64,000 bases of DNA from Clusia tigrina. Taxonomy: Eukaryota; Arthropoda; Insecta; Diptera; Clusiidae. This document shows, piece after piece, positions 35,509-47,733 of the stretch. Every line of letters starts with the position of its first letter. The first letter of the stretch is position 1. The position numbers and the translations under genes were made by a program. The notes below the pieces were generated by a model, which saw only the letters and a program-made list of their open reading frames with translations, ran no database searches and was not told where the DNA came from. The stretch is from positions 216,364,325 through 216,428,324 of the forward strand of contig OV050030.1 of NCBI GenBank assembly GCA_920105625.2. Direction: 5' to 3'.

Positions 35509-38500
35509 GTTACCCTTGACTCCCAAATCAAACACTGGTAAAACTTCAAATGGCCCTAACTTCTATACGGTGCGTCCTACACCTATCAAAGTTTGCAACA
35601 ATCAAATGCTTGTAACTTTTTACCGGAGCGTCATAAAACCTTGAAATTTTGTGACAATAAAGTACTCGAGCCTCATCAATTTAAGCTATCGCTCATAGCT
35701 TTGCTACCCTTGAGTTCAAAATTAAACACTGATAAAACTTCAAATGGCCCTAACTTCTATACGGTGCGTCTCACACCTAACAAAGTTTGCAACAATCAAA
35801 TGCTTGCAACTTTTTACTGGAGCGTAATAAAACCTTGAAATTTTGTGACAATAAAGTACTCGAGCCTCTTATCAATTTAAGCTATCGCTCATAGCTATGC
35901 TAACCTTGAGTCCCAAATCAAACACTGATAAAACTTCAAATGGCCCTAACTTCTATACGGTGCGTCCTATACCTACCAAAGTTTGCAACAATCAAATGCT
36001 TGTAACTTTTTACTGGAGCTTCATAAAATCTTGAATTTTCGTGACAAAAAAGTACTCGAGCCTCTTGTCAATTTAAGCTATCACTCATAGCTATGCTACC
36101 CTTGAGTCCCAAATCAAACACTGATAAAACTTCAGATTGCAATAACTTCTATACCGTGCGTCCTACACCTATCCAAGTTTGCAACAATCAAATGCTTGTA
36201 ACTTTTTACTGGAGCGTCATAAAACCTTGAAATTTGGTGACAATAAAGTACTCGAGTTTAATCAATTTAAGCTATCGCTCATAGCCATGCTACCCTTGAG
36301 TCCCAAATCAAACACTGATGAAACTTCAAATGGCCCTAACTTCTTTACGGTGCGTCCTATACCTATCAAAGTTTGCAACAATCAAATGCTTGTAACTTTT
36401 TACTGGAGCGTCATAAAAGCTTGAAATTTGGTGACAATAAAGTACTCGAGCCTCTTATCAATTCAAGCTATCGCTCATAGCTATGCTACACTTGAGTCCC
36501 AAATCAAACACTGATAAAACTTCAAATGGCCCTAACTTCTATACGGTGCGTCCTACACCTATCAAAGTTTGCAACAATCAAATGCTTGTAACTTTTTACT
36601 GGAGCGTCATAAAATCTTGAAATTTGGTGACAATAAAGTACTCGAGCCTTTTATTAATTTAAGCTATCGCTCATAGCTATGTTACCCTTGAGTCCCAAAT
36701 CAAACACTGCTAAAACTTCAAATCGCCCTAACTTCTATACTGTGCGTCCTATACCTATCCAAGTTTGCAACAATCAAATGCTTGTAACTTTTTACTGGAG
36801 CGTCATAAAACCTTGACATTTGGTGATAATAAAGTACTCGAGCCTCATCAATTTAAGTTATCGCTCATAGCTATGCTACCCTTGAGTCCCAAATCAAACA
36901 CTGATAAAACTTCAAATGGCCCGAACTTCTATACGGTGCGTCCTATATCTATCAAAGTTTGCAACAATCAAATGCTTGTAACTTTTTACTGGAGCTTAAT
37001 AAAATCTTGAATTTTTGTGACAATAAAGTACTCAAGCCTCTTGTCAATTTAAGCTATCGCTCATAGCTATGCTACACTTGAGTCCCAAATCAAACACTGA
37101 TAAAACTTCAAATGGCCTTAACTTCTATACGGTGCGTCCTATACCTATCAAAGTTTGCAACAATCAAATGCTTGTAACTTTTTACTGGAGCGTCATAAAA
37201 CCTTGAAATTTTGTGACAATAAAGTACTCGAGCCTCATCAATTTAAGCTATCGCTCATAGCTTTGCTACCCTTGAGTTCAAAATCAAACACTGATAAAAT
37301 TTCAAATGGCCCTAACTTCTATACGGTGCGTCTCACACCTAACAAAGTTTGCAACAATCAAATGCTTGCAACTTTTTACTGGAGCGTAATAAAACCTTGA
37401 AATTTTGTGACAATAAAGTACTCGAGCCTCTTATCAATTTAAGCTATCGCTCATAGCTATGCTAACCTTGAGTCCCAAATCAAACACTGGTAAAACTTCA
37501 AATGGCCCTAACTTCTATACGGTGCGTCCTATACCTATCAAAGTTTGCAACAATCAAATGCTTGTAACTTTTTACTGGAGCTTAATAAAATCTGGAATTT
37601 CTGTGACAATAAAGTACTCGAGCCTCTTGTCAATTTAAGCTATGGCTAATAGGTATGCTACCCTTGAGTCCCAAATCAAACACTGATAAACTTCAAATGG
37701 CCCTAACTTCAATACGGTGCGTCCTGCACCTATCAAGGTTTGCAACAATCAAATGCTTGTAGCTTTTTACTGGAGCCTAATAAAATCTTGAATTTTTGTG
37801 ACAATAAAGTACCCGAGCCTCTTGTCAATTTAAGCTATGGCTCATAGCTATGCTACCCTTGACTCCCAAATCAAACACTGATAAACTTCAAATGGCCCTA
37901 ACTTCTATACGGTGCGTCCTACACCTATCAAAGTTTGCAACAATCAAATGCTTGTAACTTTTTACTGGAGCGTCATAAAATCTTGAAATTTGGTGACAAT
38001 AAAGTACTCGGGCCTCTTATCAATTTAAGCTATCGCTCATAGCTATGTTACCCTTGACTCCCAAATCAAACACTGGTAAAACTTCAAATGGCCCTAACTT
38101 CTATACGGTGCGTCCTACACCTATCAAAGTTTGCAACAATCAAATGCTTGTAACTTTTTACTGGAGCGTCATAAAACCTTGTCATTTGGTGATAATAAAG
38201 TACTCAAGCCTCATCAATTTAAGTTATCGCTCATAGCTATGCTACCCTTGAGTCCCAAATCAAACACTGATAAAACTTCAAATGGCCCTAACTTCTATAC
38301 GGTGCGTCCTATACCTATCAAAGTTTGCAGCAATCATATGCTTGTAACTTTTTACTGGAGCTTAATAAAATCTTGAATTTTTGTGACAATAAAGTACTCA
38401 AGCCTCTTGTCAATTTAAGCTTTCGCTCATAGCTATGCTACACTTGAGTCCCAAATCAAACACTGATAAAACTTCAAATGGCCCTAACTTCTATACGGTG

Positions 38501-38752
38501 CGTCCTATACCTATCAAAGTTTGCAACAATCAAATGCTTGTAACTTTTTACTGGAGCGTCATAAAAGCTTGAAATTTGGTGACAATAAAGTACTCGAGCC
38601 TCTTATCAATTTAAGCTATCGCTCATAGCTATGTTACCCTTGAGTCCCAAATCAAATACTGATAAACCTTCAAATGGCCCTAACTTCTATACGGTGCATC
38701 CTACACCTATCAAAGTTTGCAACAATAAAATGCTTGTAACTTTTTACTGGAG
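35509..38752 (+). repeat. Large duplicated block (offset 9109 bp), copy 2
   Basis: The partner of 26400-29643, keeping TACCGGAGCG near 35622 and AAAATTAAACACTG near 35718. At 38752 the match ends and the sequence jumps to the equivalent of 31330. Relative to the 30.3-31.4 kb region this is a clean loss of two monomers (390 bp). Confidence 0.88.
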
Positions 38753-39442
38753 CTTAATAAAATCTGGAATTTCTGTGACAATAAAGTACTCGAGCCTCTT
38801 GTCAATTTAAGCTATCGCTCATAGGTATGCTACCCTTGAGTCCCAAATCAAACACTGATAAACTTCAAATGGCCCTAACTTCAATACGGTGCGTCCTACA
38901 CCTATCAAGGTTTGCAACAATGAAATGCTTGTATCTTTTTACTGGAGCCTAATAAAATCTTGAATTTTTGTGACAATAAAGTACTCGAGCCTCTTGTCAA
39001 TTTAAGCTATGGCTCATAGCTATGCTACCCTTGACTCCCAAATCAAACACTGAAAAACTTCAAATGGCCCTAACTTCTATACGGTGCGTCCTACACCTAT
39101 CAAAGTTTGCAACAATCAAATGCTTGTAACTTTTTACTGGAGCGTCATAAAATCTTGAAATTTGGTGACAATAAAGTACTCGGGCCTCTTATCAATTTAA
39201 GCTATCGCCCATAGCTATGTTACCCTTGACTCCCAAATCAAACACTGATAAACCTTCAAATGGCCCTAACTTTTATACGTTGCGTGCTACAACTATCAAA
39301 GTTTGCAACAATCAAATGCTTGTAACTTCTTACTGGAGAGTCATAAAATCTTGAAATTTGGTGACAATAAAGTACTCGAGCCTCTTATCAATTTAAGCTA
39401 TCGCTCATAGCTATGTTACCCTTGAGTCCCAAATCAAACACT
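38753..39442 (+). repeat. Duplicate of 31331-32020 (offset 7422 bp)
   Basis: Shares AACAATGAAATGCTTGTATC, ACTGAAAAACTTC, CGCCCATAGC and ACGTTGCGTGCTACAAC with the 31.3-32.0 kb block. The change in offset from 7812 to 7422 at its left edge shows the two-monomer loss. Homology ends where CTGATAAACTTCATATGG replaces CTGCTAAAACTTCAAATCG. Confidence 0.85.
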
Positions 39443-42400
39443 GATAAACTTCATATGGCCCTAACTTCTATACGGTGAGTCCTACATCTATCAAAGTTTG
39501 CGACAATCAAATGCTTGTAACTTTTTATTGGAGCGTCATAAAACCTTGAAATTTGCTGACAATAAAGTACTCGAGCCTCATCAATTTAAGCTATCGGTCA
39601 TAGCTATGCTACCCTTGAGTCCCAAATCAAACACTGATAAAACTTCAAATGGCCCTAACTTCTATACGGTGCGTCCTATACCTATCAAAGTTTGCAACAA
39701 TCAAATGCTTGTAACTTTTTACTGGAGCTTAATAAAATCTTGAATTTTTGTGACAATAAAGTACTCGAGCCTCTTGTCAATTTAAGCTATCGCTCATAAC
39801 TATGATACCCTTGAGTCCCAAATCAAACACTGATGAACTTCAAATGGCCCTAACTTCTATACGGTGCGTCCTACACCTATCATAGTTTGCAACAATCAAA
39901 TGCTTGTAACTTTTTACTGGAGCGTCATAAAATTTTGAAATTTGGTGACAATAAACTACTCGAGCCTCTTATCAATTTAAGCTATCGCTCATAGCTATGT
40001 TACCCTTGAGTCCCAAATCAAACACTGATAAACTTCAAATGGCCCTAGCTTCTATACGGTGCGTCCTATACCTATCAAAGTTTGCAAAAATCAAATGCTT
40101 TTAACTTTTTACTGGAGCTTAATAAAATCTTGAATTTTTGTGACAATAAAGTACTCGAGCCTCTTGTCAATTTAAGCTATCGCTCATAGCTATGCTACCC
40201 TTGAGTCCCAAATCAAACACTGATAAACTTCAAATGGCCCTAACTTCTATACGGTGCGTCCTATACCTATCAAAGTTTGCAAAAATCAAATGCTTTTAAC
40301 TTTTTACTGGAGCTTAATAAAATCTTGAATTTTTGTGACAATAAAGTACTCGAGCCTCTTGTCAATTTGAGCTATCGCTCATAGCTATGCTACCCTTGAG
40401 TTCAAAATCAAACACTGATAAAACTTCAAATGGCCCTAACTTCTATACGGTGGGTCTCACACTTATCAAAGTTTGCAATAATCAAATGCTTGCAACTTTT
40501 TACTGGAGCGTAATAAAACCTTGAAATTTTGTGACAATAAAGTACTCGAGCCTCTTATCAATTTAAGCTATCGCTTATAGCTATGCTACCCTTGAGTCCC
40601 AAATCAAACACTGGTAAAACTTCAAATGGCCCTAACTTCTATGCGGTGCATCCTATACCTATCAAAGTTTGCAACAATCAAATGCTTGTAACTTTTTACT
40701 GGAGCTTAATAAAATCTGGAATTTCTGTGACAATAAAGTACTCGAGCCTCTTGTCAATTTAAGCTATGGCTCATAGCTATGCTACCCTTGACTCCCAAAT
40801 CAAACACTGCTAAACTTCAAATGGCCCTAACTTCAATACGGTGCGTCCTACACCTATCAAGGTTTGCAACAATCAAATGCTTGTAACTTTTTACTGGAGC
40901 CTAATAAAATCTTGAATTTTTGTGACAATAAAGTACTCGAGCCTCTTATCAATTTAAGCTATCGCTCATAGCTATGTTACCCTTGAGTCCCAAATCAAAC
41001 ACTGATAAACTTCATATGGCCCTAACTTCTATACGGTGAGTCCTACACCTATCAAAGTTTGCAACAAACAAATGCTTGTAACTTTTTACTGGAGCGTCAT
41101 AAAACCTTGAAATTTGCTGACAATAAAGTACTCGAGCCTCATCAATTTAAGCTATCGCTCATAGCTATGCTGCCCTTGAGTCCCAAATCAAACACTGATA
41201 AACTTCAAATGGCCCTAACTTCTATACGGTGCGTCCTACACCTATCAAAGTTTGCAACAATCAAATGCTTGTAACTTTTTACTGGAGCGTCATAAAATCT
41301 GGAATTTTTGTGACAATAAAGTACTCGAGCCTCTTGTCAATTTAAGCTATCGCTCATAGCTATGTTACCCTTGAGTCCCAAATCAAACACTGATAAAACT
41401 TCAAATGGCCCTAACTTCTATACGGTGCTTCCTATACCTATCAAAGTTTGCAAAAATCAAATGCTTGTAACTTTTTACTGGATCATAATAAAATCTTGAA
41501 TTTTTGTGACAATAAAGTACTCGAGCCTCTTGTCCATTTAAGCTATCGCTCATAGCTATGATACCCTTGAGTCCCAAATCAAACACTGATAAACTTCATA
41601 TGGCCCTAACTTCTATACGGTGAGTCCTACACCTATCAAAGTTTGCAACAATCAAATGCTTGTAACTTTTTACTGGAGCGTCATAAAAGCTTGAAATTTG
41701 GTGACAATAAAGTACTCGAGCCTCATCAATTTAAGCTATCGCTCATAGCTATGCTACCCTTGAGTTCAAAATCAAACACGGATAAAACTTCAAATGGCCC
41801 TCACTTCTATACGGTACGCCTCACACCTATCAAAGTTTGCAACAATCAAATGCTTGCAACTTTTTACTGGAGCGTAATAAAACCTTGAAATTTTGTGACA
41901 ATAAAGTACTCGAGCCTCTTATCAATTTAAGCTATCGCTCATAGCTATGCTACCCTTGAGTCTTAAATCAAACACTGATAAAACTTCAAATGGCCCTAAC
42001 TTCTATACGGTGCGTCCTATACCTATCAAAGTTTGCAACAATCAAATGCTTGTAACTTTTTACTGGAGCTTAATAAAATCTTGAATTTCTGTGACAATTA
42101 AGTACTCGAGCCTCTTGTCAATATAAGCTATCGCTCATAGGTATGCTACCCTTGAGTCCCAAATCAAACACTGATAAACTTCAAATGGCTCTAACTTCTA
42201 TACGGTGCGTCCTACACCTATCAAAGTTTGCAACAATCAAATGCTTGTAACTTTTTACTGGAGCGTCATAAAATTTTGAAATTTGGTGACAATAAAGTAC
42301 TCGAGCCTCTTATCAATTTAAGCTATCGCTCATAGCTATGTTACCATTGAGTCCCAAATCAAACACTGATAAACTTCAAATGGCCCCAACTTCTATACGG

Positions 42401-44809
42401 TGCGTCCTACACCTATCAAAGTTTGCAACAATCAAATGCTTGTAACTTTTTACTGGAGCGTCATAAAATTTTGAAATTTGGTGACAATAAAGTACTCGAG
42501 CCTCTTATCAATTTAAGCTATCGCTCAAAGCTATGTTACCCTTGAGTCCCAAATCAAACACTGATAAACTTCAAATGGCCCTAACTTCTATACGGTGCGT
42601 CCTACACCTATCAAAGTTTGCAACAATCAAATGCTTGTAACTTTTTACTGGAGCGTCATAAAATTTTGAAATTTGGTGACAATAAAGTACTCGAGCCTCT
42701 TATCGATTTAAGCTATCGCTCAAAGCTATGTTACCCTTGAGTCCCAAATCAAACACTTATAAACTTCAAATGGCCCTAACTTCTATACGGTGCGTCCTAC
42801 ACCTATCAAAGTTTGCAACAATCAAATGCTTGTAACTTTTTACTGGAGCGTCATAAAACCTTGAAATTTGGTGATAATAAAGTACTCGAGCCTCATCAAT
42901 TTAAGCTATCGCTCATAGCTATGCTACCCTTGAGTCCCAAATCAAACACTGATAAAACTTCAAATGGCCCTAACTTCTATACGGTGCTTCCTATACCTAT
43001 CAAAGTTTGCAAAAATCAAATGCTTGTAACTTTTTACTGCATCTTAATAAAATCTTGAATTTTTGTGACAATAAAGTACTCGAGCCTCTTGTCAATTTAA
43101 GCTATCGCTCATAGCTATGCTACACTTGAGACCCAAATCAAACACTGATAAAACTTCAAATAGCCCTAACTTCTATACGATGCGTCCTATACCTATCATG
43201 GTTTGCAACAATCAAATGCTTGAAACTTTTTACTGGAGCGTCATAAAAGCTTGAAATTTGGTGACAATAAAGTACTCGAGCCTCATCAATTTAAGCTATC
43301 GCTCATAGCTATACTACCCTTGAGTTCAAAATCAAACACGGATAAAACTTCAAATGGCCCTCACTTCTATACGGTGCGCCTCACACCTATCAAAGTTTGC
43401 AACAATCAAATGCTTGCAACTTTTTACTGGAGCGTAATAAAACCTTGAAATTTTGTGACAATAAAGTACTCGAGCCTCTTATCAATTTAAGCTATCGCTC
43501 ATAGCTATGCTACCCTTGAGTCCCAAATCAAACACTGATAAAACTTCAAATGGCCCTAACTTCTATACGGTGCGTCCTATACCTATCAAAGTTTGCAACA
43601 ATCAAATGCTTGTAACTTTTTACTGGAGCTTAATAAAATCTTGAATTTCTGTGACAATTAAGTACTCGAGCCTCTTGTCAATTTAAGCTATCGCTCATAG
43701 CTATGCTACCCTTGAGTCCCAAATCAAACACTGATAAAACTTCAAATGGCCCTAACTTCTATACGGTGCGTCCTATACCTATCAAAGTTTGCAACAATCA
43801 AATGCTTGTAACTTTTTACTGGAGCTTAATAAAATCTTGAATTTCTGTGACAATTAAGTACTCGAGCCTCTTGTCAATTTAAGCTATCGCTCATAGGTAT
43901 GCTACCCTTGAGTCCCAAATCAAACACTGATAAACTTCAAATGGCTCTAACTTCTATACGGTGCGTCCTACACCTATCAAAGTTTGCAACAATCAAATGC
44001 TTGTAACTTTTTACTGGAGCTTAATAAAATCTTGAATTTTTGTGACAATAAAGTACTCGAGCCTCTTGTCAATTTAAGCTATCGCTCATAGCTATGCTAC
44101 CCTTGAGTCCCAAATCAAACACTGATAAAACTTCAAATGGCCCTAACTTCTATACGGTGCTTCCTATACCTATCAAAGTTTGCAAAAATCAAATGCTTGT
44201 AACTTTTTACTGGATCTTAATAAAATCTTGAATTTTTGTGACAATAAAGTACTCGAGCCTCTTGTCAATTTAAGCTATCGCTCATAGCTATGATACCCTT
44301 GAGTCCCAAATCAAACACTGATAAACTTCATATGGCCCTAACTTCTATACGGTGAGTCCTACACCTATCAAAGTTTGCAACAATCAAATGCTTGTAACTT
44401 TTTACTGGAGCGTCATAAAACCTTGAAATTTGCTGACAATAAAGTACTCGAGCCTCATCAATTTAAGCTATCGCTCATAGCTATGTTACCATTGGGTCCC
44501 AAATCAAACACTGATAAACTTCAAATGGCCCCAACTTCTATACGGTGCGTCCTACACCTATCAAAGTTTGCAACAATCAAATGCTTGTAACTATTTACTG
44601 GAGCGTCATAAAATTTTGAAATTTGGTGACAATAAAGTACTCGAGCCTCTTATCAATTTAAGCTATCGCTCAAAGCTATGTTACCCTTGAGTCCCAAATC
44701 AAACACTGATAAACTTCAAATGGCCCTAACTTCTATACGGTGCGTCCTACACCTATCAATGTTTGCAACAATCAAATGCTTGTAACTTTTTACTGGAGCC
44801 TCATAAAAC
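39443..44809 (+). repeat. Irregular satellite region with one-monomer duplications
   Basis: About 27 monomers. Three kinds of fresh local duplication are visible: a monomer with GCTTTTAACTTTTTAC repeated at a 196-bp step (40081 and 40277); three successive TAAAATTTTGAAATTTGG monomers at 195-bp steps (42261, 42456, 42651), two of them sharing CTCAAAGCTATG; and a TTTCTGTGACAATTAAG monomer repeated at a 196-bp step (43625 and 43821). 41643-42230 parallels 43203-43980 with one extra monomer in the latter. CTTCATATGG and GAAATTTGCTGAC mark recurring types. Confidence 0.8.
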
Positions 44810-47733
44810 CTTGAAATTTGGTGATAATAAAGTACTCGAGCCTCATCAATTTAAGCTATCGCTCATAGCTATGCTACCCTTGAGTCCCAAATCAAACACA
44901 GATAAAACTTCAAATGGCCCTAACTTCTATACGGTGCTTCCTATACCTATCAAAGTTTGCAAAAATCAAATGCTTGTAACTTTTTACTGGATCTTAATAA
45001 AATATTGAATTTTTGTAACAATAAAGTACTCGAGCCTCTTGTCAATTTAAGCTATCGCTCATAGCTATGCTACACTTGAGACCCAAATCAAACACTGATA
45101 AAACTTCAAATAGCCCTAACTTCTATACGATGCGTCCTATACCTATCATGGTTTGCAACAATCAAATGCTTGTAACTTTTTACTGGAGCGTCATAAAAGC
45201 TTGAAATTTGGTGACAATAAAGTACTCGAGCCTCATCAATTTAAGCTATCGCTCATAGCTATGCTACCCTTGAGTTCAAAATCAAACACGGATAAAACTT
45301 CAAATGGCCCTCACTTCTATACGGTGCGTCTCACACCTATCAAAGTTTGCAACAATCAAATGCTTGCAACTTTTTACTGGAGCGTAATAAAACCTTGAAA
45401 TTTTGTGACAATAAAGTACTCGAGCCTCTTATCAATTTAAGCTATCGCTCATAGCTATGCTACCCTTGAGTCCCAAATCAAACACTGATAAAACTTCAAA
45501 TGGCCCTAACTTCTATACGGTGCGTCCTATACATATCAAAGTTTGCAACAATCAAATGCTTGTAACTTTTTACTGGAGCTTAATAAAATCTTGAATTTCT
45601 GTGACAATTAAGTACTTGAGCCTCTTGTCAATTTAAGCTATCGCTCATAGGTATGCTACCCTTGAGTCCCAAATCGAACACTGATAAACTTCAAATGGCC
45701 CTAACTTCTATACGGTGCGTCCTACACCTATCAAAGTTTGCAACAATCAAATGCTTGTAACTTTTTACTGGAGCTTAATAAAATCTTGAATTTTTGTGAC
45801 AATAAAGTACTCGAGCCTCTTGTCAATTTAAGCTATCGCTCATAGCTATGCTACCCTTGAGTCCCAAATCAAACACTGATAAACTTCAAATGGCCCTAAC
45901 TTCTATACGTTGCGTCCTACACCTATCAAAGTTTGCAACAATCAAATGCTTGTAACTTTTAACTGGAGCGTCATAAAATCTTGAAATTTGGTGACAATAA
46001 AGTACTCGGGCCTCTTATCAATTTAAGCTATCGCTCATAGCTATGTTACCCTTGACTCCCAAATCAAACACTGATAAACCTTCAAATGGCCTTTAACTTT
46101 TATACGGTGCGTCCTACACCTATCAAAGTTTGCAACAATCAAATGCTTGTAACTTCTTACTGGAGAGTCATAAAATTTTGAAATTTGGTGACAATAAAGT
46201 ACTCGAGCCTCTTATCAATTTAAGCTATCGCTCATAGCTGTTACCCTTGAGTCCCAAATCAAACACTGATAAACTTCAAATGGCCCTAACTTCTATACGG
46301 TGCGTCCTACACCTATCAAAGTTTGCAACAATCAAATGCTTGTAACTTTTTACTGGAGCGTCATAAAACCTTGAAATTTGGTGATAATAAAGTACTCGAG
46401 CATCATCAATTTAAGCTATCGCTCATAGCTATGCTACCCTTGAGTCCCAAATCAAACACTGATAAAACTTCAAATAGCCCTAACTTCTATACGGTGCGTC
46501 CTACACCTATCAAAGTTTGCAACAATCAAATGCTTGTAACTTTTTACTGGAGGGTCATAAAATTTTAAAATTTGGTGACAATAAAGTACTCGAGCCTCTT
46601 ATCAATTTAAGCTATCGCTCATAGCTATGTTACTCTTGAGTCCCAAATCAAACACTGATAAACTTCAAATGGCCCTAACTTCTATACGGTGCGTCCTACA
46701 CCTATCAAAGTTTGCAAAAATGAAATGCTTGTAACTTTTTACTGGATCCTAATAAAATCTTGAATTTTTGGGACAATAAAGTACTCGAGCCTCTTGTCAA
46801 TTTAAGCTATCGCTCATAGCTATGCTACACTGAGACCCAAATCAAACACTGATAAAACTTCAAATAGCCCTAACTTCTATACGGTGCGTCCTATACCTAT
46901 CATAGTTTGCAACAATCAAATGCTTGTAACTTTTTACTGGAGCGTCATAAAAGCTTGAAATTTGGTGACAATAAAGTACTCGAGCCTCATCAATTTAAGC
47001 TATCGCTCATAGCTATGCTACCCTTGAGTTCAAAATCAAACACGGATAAAACTTCAAATGGCCCTCACTTCTATACGGTGCGTCTTACACCTATCAAAGT
47101 TTGCAACAATCAAATGCTTGCAACTTTTTACTGGAGCGTAATAAAACCTTGAAATTTTGTGACAATAAAGTACTCGAGCCTCTTATCAATTTAAGCTATC
47201 GCTCAAAGCTATGCTACCCTTGAGTCCCAAATCAAACACTGATAAAACTTCAAATGGCCCTAACATCTATATGGTGCGTCCTATACCTATCAAAGTTTGC
47301 AACAATCAAATGCTTGTAACTTTTTACTGGAGCTTAATAAAATCTTGAATTTCTGTGACAATAAAGTACTCGAGCCTCTTGTCAATTTAAGCTATCGCTC
47401 ATAGGTATGCTACCCTTGAGTCCCAAATCAAACACTGATAAACTTCAAATGGCCCTAACTTCTATACGGTGCGTCCTACACCTATCAAAGTTTGCAACAA
47501 TCAAATGCTTGTAACTTTTTACTGGAGCTTAATAAAATCTTGAATTTTTGTGACAATAAAGTACTCGAGCCTCTTGTCAATTTAAGCTATCGCTCATAGC
47601 TATGCTACCCTTGAGTCCCAAATCAAACACTGATAAACTTCAAATGGCCCTAACTTATATACGGTGCGTCCTACACCTATCAAAGTTTGCAACAATCAAA
47701 TGCTTGTAACTTTTTACTGGAGCGTCATAAAAT
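44810..47733 (+). repeat. HOR G, copy 1 (15 monomers, 2924 bp)
   Basis: Landmarks recur 2923-2924 bp later: ACACAGATAAAAC near 44896, AATATTGAATTTTTGTAAC near 45002, ACGATGCGTCC near 45127, TACTTGAGCC near 45612, ACGTTGCGTCC near 45907, the 2-bp loss in CATAGCTGTTACCC near 46239, GCAAAAATGAAATGC near 46713, CACTGAGACCC near 46828 and AACATCTATATGG near 47262. Confidence 0.88.
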
